DNA from: Candidatus Colicola equi
GTDB taxonomy: Bacteria; Bacteroidota; Bacteroidia; Bacteroidales; Paludibacteraceae
Reading direction: 5' to 3'
DNA length: 58,305 nucleotides
NCBI GenBank assembly: GCA_018066175.1
Contig: JAGHRV010000044.1
Coordinates: 1 to 58,305, forward strand
Of this stretch, positions 17,710-26,909 are shown piece by piece. Both the position numbers and the translations under genes were made by a program. The notes beneath the pieces are model-generated. The model saw nothing but the letters and a program-made list of their open reading frames with translations. It was not told the origin of the DNA and ran no database searches. Each line of letters starts with the position of its first letter. Positions within the stretch are counted from its first letter, which is position 1.

Positions 17710-18048
17710 ATGCTTAAATATTACGTCATAGTTGTTTTATCTGTATTTGCTGCTTCTTGTGCACAAATGTTGTTAAAGAAGGGGGCTTCAATCCAATATG
17801 ACTCATATTGGCGGCAGTATGTTAATCTTTGGGTGATAAGCGGTTATGTCATTATGGGAATAGCCCTGATTGCCAACATCTTTGCAATGAGTAGAGGAGT
17901 GCAGGTAAAAGAAATCAGTAGTATAGAGTCTCTTTCGTATTCATTTGTCCCCTGCTTGAGTTGGTTGTGCTTTAAAGAACGTGTTACACTGAAAAAAGTA
18001 GTAGCAATAATAATTATTATGGTTGGAATTTTTATCTTTTTCATTTAA
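17710..18048 (+). CDS. small EamA/SMR-like membrane protein, possible flippase partner
   Basis: A 112-residue protein with four transmembrane helices. Features shared with ArnE/ArnF-like proteins are SCAQMLLKKGA in the first helix, GYVIMGIALIANIFAMSRG in helix 2, and a conserved Glu in CFKERVTLKK before the last helix. It is the likely partner of the upstream 117-residue protein in a heterodimeric lipid-linked sugar flippase. The gap of 43 nt before it is the largest within this part of the operon. Confidence 0.7.
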   Translation: MLKYYVIVVLSVFAASCAQMLLKKGASIQYDSYWRQYVNLWVISGYVIMGIALIANIFAMSRGVQVKEISSIESLSYSFVPCLSWLCFKERVTLKKVVAIIIIMVGIFIFFI

Positions 18049-18049
18049 T

Positions 18050-19198
18050 ATGCATATCCCTTTTAATTTGCCCCATTTGACGGGGAAGGAGACCCATTAC
18101 ATGTATCAAGCCGTAGAAAGAGGAAAACTCAGTGGCAATGGTGAGTACACAAAACGCTGCCAAGCATTCTTTGAGCAACGATATGGTTTTAAGAAGACGC
18201 TTCTTACTACATCGGGTACGGATGCCTTGGAGATGTGTGCAATGTTATGTAATTTGCAACCGGGTGATGAAGTTATAGTTCCGAGTTATACTTTTGTATC
18301 TACCGCTCTCGCCTTTTTGCGCGAAGGGGCAAATGTCGTGTTTGCGGATAGTATGAAACGCAATCCTAATTTGGATGCTGAAACATTGGAAGCACTGATT
18401 ACCCCACGCACAAGAGTGATAGCCCCTGTACACTATGCAGGTGTGGCTTGTGATATGGATGTTATTATGGCTGTGGCGGAGAAACATAACTTGTTAGTGG
18501 TGGAGGATGCTGCGCAAGCATTGGATAGTTATTATATTTCACCTAAAACGGGAGAAAAACAACCGCTTGGCGGAATAGGTCATTTGGGAGCCATGTCTTT
18601 CCATGAGACAAAGAACATTACTGCAGGTGGCGAGGGAGGTTTACTTATTATCAATGATGAGCGTATGATTCATCGTGCCGAGATTCTATGGGAAAAGGGT
18701 ACTAATCGTGCTGAGTTCTTCCGAGGTGAAGTAAACAAATATGGTTGGGTAGATATGGGTTCATCGTTCTTGCCTGCTGAAATCAATGCGGCATTCCTTT
18801 GGGCACAACTTGAGAATATAGAAGATATACAAAGTAAGCGCAAACAACTATGGAATCGTTATTACGATCGGTTATCTAAAATTGCTTCTGAAACGACTTT
18901 CAATTTACCGAATTTGCCTTCCTATGCAACTAATAATGCGCACATGTTTTATCTTATTTTCCCAACTTTAGATAAGCGCACTAAGTTTGTTCAATACCTG
19001 AGAGAACAAGATATATTGACTGTTTTTCACTACTTGCCATTGCATAGTAGTAAGTACTACGAGGACAAGCATGATGGTCGTGCGTTGCCGGAATGTGATA
19101 GGTATGCCGACACTTTAGTTCGCTTGCCGATGTATTATGATTTGGCATTGGAAGATGTGGATAGAATATGTACCATAATTGAGAAAATCTATGATTAA
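18050..19198 (+). CDS. wecE: dTDP-4-amino-4,6-dideoxygalactose transaminase (WecE/RffA type)
   Basis: A 382-residue PLP-dependent DegT-family sugar aminotransferase. It follows E. coli WecE closely from the first residues (IPFN) through SYTFVSTA, VHYAGVACDMD, VVEDAAQ and the PLP-lysine motif SFHETKNITAGGEGG to MFYL and VFHYLPLH. WecE aminates dTDP-4-keto-6-deoxyglucose to dTDP-Fuc4N, so that sugar is the best guess for this pathway. The rml genes that make the keto sugar are not in the window. The ATG at 18050 starts 1 nt after the upstream stop. Confidence 0.85.
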   Translation: MHIPFNLPHLTGKETHYMYQAVERGKLSGNGEYTKRCQAFFEQRYGFKKTLLTTSGTDALEMCAMLCNLQPGDEVIVPSYTFVSTALAFLREGANVVFADSMKRNPNLDAETLEALITPRTRVIAPVHYAGVACDMDVIMAVAEKHNLLVVEDAAQALDSYYISPKTGEKQPLGGIGHLGAMSFHETKNITAGGEGGLLIINDERMIHRAEILWEKGTNRAEFFRGEVNKYGWVDMGSSFLPAEINAAFLWAQLENIEDIQSKRKQLWNRYYDRLSKIASETTFNLPNLPSYATNNAHMFYLIFPTLDKRTKFVQYLREQDILTVFHYLPLHSSKYYEDKHDGRALPECDRYADTLVRLPMYYDLALEDVDRICTIIEKIYD

Positions 19199-20660
19199 AA
19201 TTGAAGATTATTGGAACAACCATGTGTGGTTGAGAGTGACCATCTATATATTGACCATAACGACCGTTGTTGTTCCATTTGGTATTTGTCTTGCTGCCCA
19301 ACCAATATTTTGTGATAGCGCTTTTTATCTTGCCATAGGGGAACGTATTTCTGACGGATATAAACTATATTCGGATGTCCGTTGCGGATATACACCCTTG
19401 TGGCTATACATAGAGGTCGCTGTAAAATCAATATTTCATGTCCCAATGGGATGTTATTGGCCGTATTTGGTTGTATATGACTTATTTTATTTTGGGGTAG
19501 GATTTATTCTCTATAAAATGCTGATGCTATTTACTGCTAACAGGAGCATCTCTCTATTTTGTACATGGCTGTTCTTTCCACTGGCATTTTGGCAGCAAGC
19601 ATACGGCATCCTTTTGGAAATTCCATCCGTGTTTTTTGGGTTATTATCGTGTTATTTAGTGTTGATTTTTCAAAAAAAACATTATTTACATTACTTATGG
19701 ATAGGTGTCATCTCTTGTTTCTCTTTTTTAACTAAACAATACGGAGCAGGATTTGTGGCATTAGCTATATTCTTGATGTTGTATAAGATGAATCGTCCCA
19801 TCAAACAGATGATTGCGTTATTAGTGGGGTATATTTTGCCGATAATTATGTGTTTTTGTATATGGAAGTCTGATTTCTTATGCGTGTTGACCAATGGGTA
19901 TGGTACTACATCGGCAGTAGATGCAGGCAGAGATATTTCAGTACTGAGTAAAATAGGCGATATTGCACGTAATTTGTGGCGTTATTGTGGCGATGCATGT
20001 CCTGCTCTTGTGGCCGGCCTCTTTTGTGTGCCGAACTCTAAGAAACAAGGTCGGTTGGGGTACATTATGTTTGCTATATTGGCAATACTTGGTTTTTCGT
20101 TGCAATATTATTTTAATGCCGAGCGTCATTATCGAATATATTTTGTACCATTTTCATGCCTATTAGTTGCAGAAATGTTGATGACAAATACGAGGACTTG
20201 GTTAACGTGGTGTAAAAATTTAACAATAGCATGGACTGTAGGAGCTTCGCTATTTAACACATATAGTCGGCTGAACTTTTGGGGTGAAGATTTCCCGCCA
20301 TCTATGCTCAAAGCGCAGGCACAACAAATCAATCAAATAGTGGATAAAGGAGATAGACTATGGGTTGTCCAAGATGTATATTATGGATTTGTATTTACTA
20401 CCCATACCATTGTTCCAAATATGTCAACATTAGGATATTCGTTTGGCGCACTAGGATTGAATCCACAAGCGGCAATGCAGCAAGCCCGAGATGCAGAGTG
20501 GGTCGTGTTTAACCCTTCTATTGTTAAGTCACATTATTATGTGACAGATAGTCTAAAGAACTATATTTGTCAGCATGCATCGGTACTAATAGACGAGAAT
20601 GATGACGTCCGGCTCTATCATATGACAGCGCCACTAAATACTCCTGAACAAGGGTTGTAA
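19191..20660 (+). CDS. polytopic membrane glycosyltransferase (GT-C, PMT/ArnT-like)
   Basis: A 489-residue protein with roughly ten transmembrane helices and a soluble C-terminal end. The first periplasmic loop carries CDSAFYLAIGERISDGYKLY, an acidic motif like that of GT39/ArnT-type enzymes, which take sugars from polyprenyl-phosphate donors on the periplasmic side. It would be the transfer step for the lipid-linked sugar made by the preceding genes. The start overlaps wecE by 8 nt. The stop TAA touches the stop of the convergent O-antigen ligase gene with no base between. Confidence 0.75.
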   Translation: MIKIEDYWNNHVWLRVTIYILTITTVVVPFGICLAAQPIFCDSAFYLAIGERISDGYKLYSDVRCGYTPLWLYIEVAVKSIFHVPMGCYWPYLVVYDLFYFGVGFILYKMLMLFTANRSISLFCTWLFFPLAFWQQAYGILLEIPSVFFGLLSCYLVLIFQKKHYLHYLWIGVISCFSFLTKQYGAGFVALAIFLMLYKMNRPIKQMIALLVGYILPIIMCFCIWKSDFLCVLTNGYGTTSAVDAGRDISVLSKIGDIARNLWRYCGDACPALVAGLFCVPNSKKQGRLGYIMFAILAILGFSLQYYFNAERHYRIYFVPFSCLLVAEMLMTNTRTWLTWCKNLTIAWTVGASLFNTYSRLNFWGEDFPPSMLKAQAQQINQIVDKGDRLWVVQDVYYGFVFTTHTIVPNMSTLGYSFGALGLNPQAAMQQARDAEWVVFNPSIVKSHYYVTDSLKNYICQHASVLIDENDDVRLYHMTAPLNTPEQGL

Positions 20661-21926
20661 TTAGGTTCTTGGACTTATGGTTCGTTCTTCAAGCGCCAAA
20701 ATAATTAATACGACAAACAAAGTATAAAGTGGATTTGCGAAGGATAGCATTAAATCCGTCAACATAGTCCAGCCATAGATAAGCGACAGGTAAATAGCTT
20801 GTCGCTTTATTATGCCATGATAGAAAAGTGGTAAGCAGATAACAATACCTAATAAAACGAGCATACCTAACGGGCCTATAGTCATCCATGTATTGAAATA
20901 CTGGTTATGTGGATGCCAACCCAACTGCAACGCATTAGTTGGTGCCGCTGAATCTTCTTGATATTTGGTTTGCAGATAGATATGTGGTGTTCCAATTCCC
21001 ATCCCAAATAGACCATAATCTTTCCAATTCGCTAAGATGGTTTTGTAAATATAAACACGAGGTTCGGATTGTTCATCAATTTGATTTTGTGTAATGGCCC
21101 CTTGCGTACTATGTATAGCTTCTTGCATGCGGGGATGGCGCAAGAAAAGACTATTACAGAGTATCCCTAATCCAATAAGTGCAGCAATTAACCACCATTT
21201 GCCTTTACCGTGATAATTGAGGTAGAAGGTAACGAATATGAATATGGGAATCAGCAGTATTGTCGTTCGTGAAGCAGAAACAAAGCTTCCAAATAATAGA
21301 ATGGCATCGGCAATACCTACGGTTAATAATGCACTCGCTTTGGAATAAATAGTCTTGTAATGGGTGTATATACTGCTGGAGAACCCCAAGGCAATAAATA
21401 ATTCAATGCCATAAAAGCCATGGTGCTTTAGTTGTGTTAACGGACTAGAGAACATCGCCCACCAATGCGCACCGGGGTAATACTTCAGGATATCAATTAC
21501 ATGACAAAAATAATAGGATAGTGCATAGAACGCTACCGATGCAAGGCAACTGCTAAAAAAAACAGTTTGTATAGTGTGCATTTTATATCTTTCATTTACT
21601 CCATATATAGCGATAAGGGGCAATGCTAATAAAGACAAACAACGCTCAATATCTTTCCATCCTTGTTGTGGATAATCCGACCAAAGAATGGATAGAGCCG
21701 ACCATAAGAAGAACCCTATACATATCAAGATGGGCCACAGTCCGGAATGAATGCGTTTATTGGCGGGCTGCAAGAAACGAAACTCTAATGCCCAACTGAC
21801 TAACCATATTGGCCATAGAGTATTAAAAAATATAGAAGGGAATGGGATGCTAATCAATAGTAATAAAAAGAGCGCATAATTGATAGCACCGATATAGTAT
21901 TGGTATTTATGAAAGAAATTGATCAT
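20661..21926 (-). CDS. O-antigen ligase/polymerase family membrane protein
   Basis: A 421-residue polytopic protein of the WaaL/Wzy_C family with about ten to twelve helices. The large periplasmic loop in the second half contains GMGIGTPHIY and GWHPHNQYFNTWMTIG; the HxHN motif matches the conserved histidine region of O-antigen ligases. The role would be joining lipid-linked glycan to lipid A core. It is the last gene of the long minus-strand LPS operon. Its ATG overlaps the stop of the upstream gene (ATGA). Confidence 0.8.
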   Translation of the reverse strand: MINFFHKYQYYIGAINYALFLLLLISIPFPSIFFNTLWPIWLVSWALEFRFLQPANKRIHSGLWPILICIGFFLWSALSILWSDYPQQGWKDIERCLSLLALPLIAIYGVNERYKMHTIQTVFFSSCLASVAFYALSYYFCHVIDILKYYPGAHWWAMFSSPLTQLKHHGFYGIELFIALGFSSSIYTHYKTIYSKASALLTVGIADAILLFGSFVSASRTTILLIPIFIFVTFYLNYHGKGKWWLIAALIGLGILCNSLFLRHPRMQEAIHSTQGAITQNQIDEQSEPRVYIYKTILANWKDYGLFGMGIGTPHIYLQTKYQEDSAAPTNALQLGWHPHNQYFNTWMTIGPLGMLVLLGIVICLPLFYHGIIKRQAIYLSLIYGWTMLTDLMLSFANPLYTLFVVLIILALEERTISPRT

Positions 21927-23005
21927 TTGGACTGATATATTTGAATCATTTTTTTTATGAACTGGTCATAACTGAATTTATTGAAGAAGTCTTTTTGTGC
22001 TTTCTTTGCCATTTGTGATGCCAGGTTCGGATGGGTTAATAATTTGCGAATAGCACAACTCCAAGCATTAATATCTCCAGGAGGACACAATATCCCATTT
22101 TCCCCTGTGCAGATATATTCTGGTTGCGATCCATTGTCGGAACTGATGGTGGGTAATCCGAACGCCATATTTTCTAATAGCGATAATGGTCCTGCTTCAG
22201 GAACTAATGATGGTAATACACCAATTTGATATTTAGGTATTAGTGATTGAACGTCTGTTCGAAACCCTAAGCACACAATTCTATCACGAATAGGACTTTG
22301 CTCCAAATAGGATTCCCAAGCCATCGCGAAATTCGGAGCGATGGATCCCGCGAGTACGAGCTGGAAGGATACATCTTGTAACTGCTCTAATGCGCGAGCA
22401 AGTTCTATAACTCCTTTTTCTTGACAAATCCGTCCGTGATAAAAAATGGTAGGTCGGTCGCTTGTAGTGTAGTTGCATTCGACTTGTTGGGCAGGTACAC
22501 TATTAATGACTACTTGTACTTCTCTGAATGGGCAGTTCTGTTCTTGCCATGTGGAGAGGTAGGTTTGTTTGACTTTTTGACTGACACAAATGAGTGTGTC
22601 AATGCGATGATATGCCCAACGCCAAAAGAATGTGTTTTTGGCTTGACGCACGAGGTGTTGTACGGTGATAAGGCGTATAGGACGATGGGCATAATGTTTG
22701 GCAAAGACACCAAGAAAATAACTTTGTCGAGAATTGATATGTAGTATATCTACTGCGTATTGGTCCAATATCTCTGCTAATTTTTTTCCTGCCCAACGAC
22801 TAAACCTCCAACACTTATGCGCATATTGAAATTCTGGACATTCACCGATTTCTTTAAACCTAGCCACCATATTGTGGTTGCTATTCTTAGGGAATAAGAA
22901 AACTGGAGTTATATTGTATATCTCCTTTAAACTGCGAGCTAAATCATATACATATTGCTCGCCTCCTCCCCAAGTAGGTGATGCTATGTAGTAAGCAATA
23001 GTCAT
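21923..23005 (-). CDS. glycosyltransferase family 4 (LPS core type)
   Basis: A 360-residue GT4 enzyme: N-terminal YYIASPTWGGGEQYVYDLA glycine loop, FYHGRICQEKGVIELARAL linker strand, and the donor site PEAGPLSLLENMAFGLP. The start at 23005 was chosen because it overlaps the TGA of the upstream gene in the ATGA pattern used throughout this operon; an upstream ATG at 23035 would add ten unconserved residues. It acts on the cytoplasmic side in LPS core or glycan assembly. Confidence 0.85.
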   Translation of the reverse strand: MTIAYYIASPTWGGGEQYVYDLARSLKEIYNITPVFLFPKNSNHNMVARFKEIGECPEFQYAHKCWRFSRWAGKKLAEILDQYAVDILHINSRQSYFLGVFAKHYAHRPIRLITVQHLVRQAKNTFFWRWAYHRIDTLICVSQKVKQTYLSTWQEQNCPFREVQVVINSVPAQQVECNYTTSDRPTIFYHGRICQEKGVIELARALEQLQDVSFQLVLAGSIAPNFAMAWESYLEQSPIRDRIVCLGFRTDVQSLIPKYQIGVLPSLVPEAGPLSLLENMAFGLPTISSDNGSQPEYICTGENGILCPPGDINAWSCAIRKLLTHPNLASQMAKKAQKDFFNKFSYDQFIKKMIQIYQSK

Positions 23006-23616
23006 TTTGAATAGTGTTGTTTCCACATGGCCCATTTATCTGCGTCCTGTTGTTTCATCTTAAAATGCAGGATGGCATATTGGTCCGTCTTGGGTAAATG
23101 CCAGTAGAACCAATGTCCGTGAATGCGTTCATGTAGGGGACGACGCCAATAGATACGAGGTGTGTTCTTGTAAATACGACCTTGATAATCCGGCCAAGCT
23201 ACGCGTTCGTCAGCATGACCGTCAGCATCTTGTAGTAAGTTGATACGGGGCAATTTGAAGAGCCCGACCCAGGGTTTTTGTGCAATGATTTCGGTCAGGT
23301 GCTCCATGAGCCATTGCTGAGGTATTTCATCTGCATCTAATTGGAAGATATAATCGCCTTTGCATAAACTATTCAAGTGGTTCTTGGCTTGTGCGAAGTC
23401 AAAGTTTAGTGGGTGCTCGGCATAGGTGGTAATGTGTTGCCGGTGTGCCGCAACCACCGCTTTAACCTCTTCGGTCACATTATTTTGGTCTGCTTGCACC
23501 ACAATCTCATCTCCTACTTGTACGTAGTCTTGCAAATAGGTAAGTAGTCGATCTAAATCCTTGGCCTCATTGCAGACCGTGATGGCATAACTAATATGAA
23601 TGTTCTTGCTACTCAT
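23002..23616 (-). CDS. glycosyltransferase family 2, WaaE/KdtX-like
   Basis: A 204-residue GT2 protein: ISYAITVCNEAKDLDRLL start, VVQADQNN, YIFQLDADEIPQQWL (DxD metal motif) and a tryptophan-rich end with LHERIHGHWFYW. Size and motifs fit the small LPS-core glucosyltransferases of the WaaE/KdtX type. The conserved domain begins at MSSKNIH, so the start is 23616, overlapping the upstream gene by 8 nt. Substrates are unknown. Confidence 0.8.
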   Translation of the reverse strand: MSSKNIHISYAITVCNEAKDLDRLLTYLQDYVQVGDEIVVQADQNNVTEEVKAVVAAHRQHITTYAEHPLNFDFAQAKNHLNSLCKGDYIFQLDADEIPQQWLMEHLTEIIAQKPWVGLFKLPRINLLQDADGHADERVAWPDYQGRIYKNTPRIYWRRPLHERIHGHWFYWHLPKTDQYAILHFKMKQQDADKWAMWKQHYSK

Positions 23617-24340
23617 AATCGTATCGTGCTTTCTTTCCGTTTTTCCAAAAGCGGTTGCGGTAGTAAAGTATCCATTTTTCACACTCAGCTCGGTTAAAAT
23701 GACGGTACTGAGCATATTCATCTGCAAAGGTAACAAAGAAAGAGGACTTGGCACAAATCCGTCTCAAACTCTCTGCACCTTCTTTCATCGTTACAGGACG
23801 TCCTACACGCATGCGGTTGATATCAATCACCTCAAACTGACATACCCCATCTACGTAGTCCCAAAGGATATTCCCAGGTGAATAATCATAATGCAAAACC
23901 CCTGCATCATGCATCTTGGCCGTGAATCGTGCCAAGGGACGAATAGTGGCATCTAATTCGGGAGTGTAGTTGAGTGTAAACTCACGATTGAGACGTGTGA
24001 GACGAGATTGTAACGTAACCAAATAACTATATCCCAAGAACCCCCATTTTTTCTCCTCAATATATGCAATCGGCTCAGGTGTCCCTACACCATGTTGGAG
24101 CAGATACAGCCCATTTTCGTAACTGCGGCGAGCCTTGCTGCGCTTGAAATACGAGTAAATCAGGCGATTGAGGAAGTGGGGCTGATGAAAACGTTTGACG
24201 CATAGAATCAGTCCTCCTTCTTCAAAGCGACGAATCTGATTGCGGGCATCATAAATAACTTCCCCCGTTTGAGAAAAAGTGTGGGGGAGTGCCTCTAACC
24301 ATGTTCGCAGGTGATTATATTTGGGGTTGATTTCTATCAT
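23609..24340 (-). CDS. lipopolysaccharide kinase (Kdo/WaaP/InaA family)
   Basis: A 243-residue protein-kinase-like fold. CVKRF carries the ATP-binding lysine. HYDYSPGNILW is the catalytic loop (Asp and Asn), and EVIDINRM is the DFG-equivalent. These are the marks of the LPS kinase family that phosphorylates Kdo or heptose in the inner core. Its neighbours, GT9, GT2 and GT4 transferases, support this. It overlaps GT9 by 4 nt. Confidence 0.85.
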   Translation of the reverse strand: MIEINPKYNHLRTWLEALPHTFSQTGEVIYDARNQIRRFEEGGLILCVKRFHQPHFLNRLIYSYFKRSKARRSYENGLYLLQHGVGTPEPIAYIEEKKWGFLGYSYLVTLQSRLTRLNREFTLNYTPELDATIRPLARFTAKMHDAGVLHYDYSPGNILWDYVDGVCQFEVIDINRMRVGRPVTMKEGAESLRRICAKSSFFVTFADEYAQYRHFNRAECEKWILYYRNRFWKNGKKARYDYE

Positions 24341-25428
24341 GCTTCAACGGCCAGCGCACCTAATACGCGTTCAACAATATTTCGTGGTTCAATATCCAAG
24401 CAACGATAGTCGCCAAATTTGCATCTGCGATTGCCATAGATGGAACAGGGACGACAAGGAATAGATAACTGAATGCAGTCATTTTCGCTTTGACCATATC
24501 CCAAAAAACCTGCCCAAGGATGGGTCGCTCCCCAGATACTTAGCACGCGTGTTCCCACTAAAGATGCCAAGTGCATATTGGCCGAATCCATCGTAATCAT
24601 CAGGCGCAGAGTACTCATGAAACGAATCTCTTCGTCCATCGTATATTTACCTACGAGACATTCTACATGCTCGTACCGCTTCGCCCAACTTTGAAGAATC
24701 TCTTTTTCCTTCGGCCCGGCCCCAAACAGATAGATTTTTTCGCATTCAGTCCCTTCTCTCTCTGCTTTGGCGTGTAATCGCTCGCTTAGTTGCTTAACCA
24801 CCTCTTTCATCTTATCCAGCGGATAAATCTTTCCCTTATGAGCCGCAAATGGCGCAATTCCGATGCCACTGGCTACGCGTGTCTGTTCCGTACTATTCCC
24901 GTACAATTCCCGTACAATTCCCGTACTATTGCCGTACAATTCCCGTACATTAGATATACCATGCGGGAAGGGTATGTTAAACTCAAACCCCAGTTCCTCC
25001 AACACCGTCCGGTAACGTGAGACAGTGGACTGAAGAGGGTGCTTGTATTGGTAAAAATGACGAACCAGCAACCACTTCTGATAGCGGTCTTTATGCAGGT
25101 GTGCAACACGTTTGCCTCGCCACAGGCAACGATGCCTTAGATAGAGCGTGCGAATAACCGCATGCAAGTCTGCCACGGCATCAAACTCCCAGTACTTGAG
25201 GTCGTGCAATAGTCGATTCAGACCGGCTAAACCACTATGTTTGCCTTTCAAATCAGCCCCAAAGAAATGGACATTATCAGGCAAGTCAAGAAACAGGGAT
25301 GCCCATTGTTTCTTACTCAGCATCGTGATATCCCAATCCGGATAGGCGTCCGCCAAGGCTTTAATCACCGGCAGCACCATCGCCACATCACCCAAGGCTG
25401 AAAATCGTATAACTAATAACTTTTTCAA
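24337..25428 (-). CDS. glycosyltransferase family 9 (heptosyltransferase-like), possibly phase-variable
   Basis: A 363-residue GT9 enzyme: KLLVIRFSALGDVAMVLPV start, the donor-domain motif MITMDSANMHLASLVGT, and a C-terminal SIPCRPCS-type cysteine segment common in Bacteroidota members. Between the two Rossmann domains (about residues 160-182) an insertion contains VRELYGNST twice, encoded by an 11-bp tandem array at 24888-24950. Since 11 is not a multiple of 3, a change of one unit breaks the frame, so the gene could switch on and off by slippage. The start codon appears to be TTG (25426-25428), lying directly against a heptamer repeat array. Confidence 0.85.
   Translation of the reverse strand: MKKLLVIRFSALGDVAMVLPVIKALADAYPDWDITMLSKKQWASLFLDLPDNVHFFGADLKGKHSGLAGLNRLLHDLKYWEFDAVADLHAVIRTLYLRHRCLWRGKRVAHLHKDRYQKWLLVRHFYQYKHPLQSTVSRYRTVLEELGFEFNIPFPHGISNVRELYGNSTGIVRELYGNSTEQTRVASGIGIAPFAAHKGKIYPLDKMKEVVKQLSERLHAKAEREGTECEKIYLFGAGPKEKEILQSWAKRYEHVECLVGKYTMDEEIRFMSTLRLMITMDSANMHLASLVGTRVLSIWGATHPWAGFLGYGQSENDCIQLSIPCRPCSIYGNRRCKFGDYRCLDIEPRNIVERVLGALAVEA
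24888..24950. repeat. 11-bp tandem array inside the GT9 gene, 5.7 copies
   Basis: Units read CCGTACTATTC, CCGTACAATTC, CCGTACAATTC, CCGTACTATTG, CCGTACAATTC and a partial CCGTACAT. Three units make 33 bp, which encodes an 11-residue peptide repeat. None of the three frames through the array contains a stop, so copy-number changes would be felt downstream of it. Confidence 0.9.
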
Positions 25429-25430
25429 CT

Positions 25431-25468
25431 CTCTAAACGCTAATCTCTACACTCTAAACGCTCAACGC

Positions 25469-25472
<4 letters not shown>
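25431..25472. repeat. degenerate 7-bp tandem array between DUF4254 and GT9 genes
   Basis: Six consecutive heptamers: CTCTAAA, CGCTAAT, CTCTACA, CTCTAAA, CGCTCAA, CGCTCAA. The array supplies the TGA stop of the DUF4254 gene (25469-25471) and ends 2 nt from the TTG start of GT9. A sister array is at 55041-55082. Confidence 0.8.
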
Positions 25473-26077
<605 letters not shown>

Positions 26078-26110
26078 ATTGTATTATTTTGATTATGTTC
26101 AAACTATTTT

Positions 26111-26143
26111 TATGTTTCGATTATCCTTCGATTATGTTTCGAT
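26111..26143. repeat. three 11-bp tandem repeats before the DUF4254 gene
   Basis: TATGTTTCGAT, TATCCTTCGAT and TATGTTTCGAT follow each other without gaps in the 70-nt space between lptB and the DUF4254 gene. Copies 1 and 3 are identical. The 11-bp period resembles one DNA turn and could be a protein-binding array or a slippage product. Confidence 0.8.
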
Positions 26144-26147
26144 CATG

Positions 26148-26909
26148 TTAGGATTTTGACACGTCTTCAACGGGACGACTTTTCTTCTTTAACTCAAAGT
26201 CTCGTCCGAGGTAGTTCTTCCTTACTACCGGGTTCGCTGCCAGTTCTTCCGGCGTACCATGGAAGAGGATTTTTCCTTCAAACAACAAGTAGGCGCGGTC
26301 TGTAATCATGAGCGTCTCATCTACGTTGTGGTCGGTAATGAGAATACCGATGTTTTTATCCTTCAGTTTCCATACAACGTCCTGAATCTCTTGCACCGCA
26401 ATGGGGTCAACGCCGGCAAAGGGTTCATCCAACATCACGAACTTAGGTTCAATAGCCAGGCAACGCGCAATCTCCGTACGACGACGTTCGCCTCCACTCA
26501 AACGGTCACCTAAGTTATGACGCACGTGATTGAGGTTAAACTCTTTAATCAGTTGTTCCAACTTCTCTTTCTGATATTCTTTGGTGAAGTCCGTCAGCTC
26601 CAACACGGAACGGATATTGTCTTCAACCGTCATCTTGCGGAACACACTTGCCTCCTGTGGCAAATAACCAATACCTAATTTGGCACGTTGGTACATGGGA
26701 TACGAGGTGATATCCAAGTCATTGAGATAGATATTACCATTATTGGCCGTCACCAAACCTGTGGTCATATAGAAAGTGGTTGTTTTGCCGGCACCATTCG
26801 GTCCAAGCAGTCCCACGATCTCGCCTTGCTGTAAATGAATAGAAACATCATTGACAACGGTGCGCTTACCATATCGTTTAATTAAATGTTCTGTTCTTAA
26901 TGTATCCAT
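26148..26909 (-). CDS. lptB: LPS export ABC transporter ATP-binding protein LptB
   Basis: A 253-residue ABC ATPase: Walker [11 protein letters not shown]-loop YLPQEASVF, signature [13 protein letters not shown], Walker [11 protein letters not shown], and H-loop ITDHN. The YLPQE..VF..MTVEDNI stretch is typical of LptB, which powers LPS extraction from the inner membrane with LptFG. LptF, LptG and LptC are not in the window. Its start overlaps the end of xth by 13 nt. Confidence 0.9.
   Translation of the reverse strand: MDTLRTEHLIKRYGKRTVVNDVSIHLQQGEIVGLLGPNGAGKTTTFYMTTGLVTANNGNIYLNDLDITSYPMYQRAKLGIGYLPQEASVFRKMTVEDNIRSVLELTDFTKEYQKEKLEQLIKEFNLNHVRHNLGDRLSGGERRRTEIARCLAIEPKFVMLDEPFAGVDPIAVQEIQDVVWKLKDKNIGILITDHNVDETLMITDRAYLLFEGKILFHGTPEELAANPVVRKNYLGRDFELKKKSRPVEDVSKS

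Noticed and set aside
17313..18048. Drug exporter pair of the small multidrug resistance type
   Set aside because: The genes sit tightly inside a glycan operon between the epimerase and aminotransferase, which fits a lipid-linked sugar flippase better. Not excluded by sequence alone.
24888..24950. CRISPR array
   Set aside because: Units are 11 bp, contiguous and without spacers, inside a gene.
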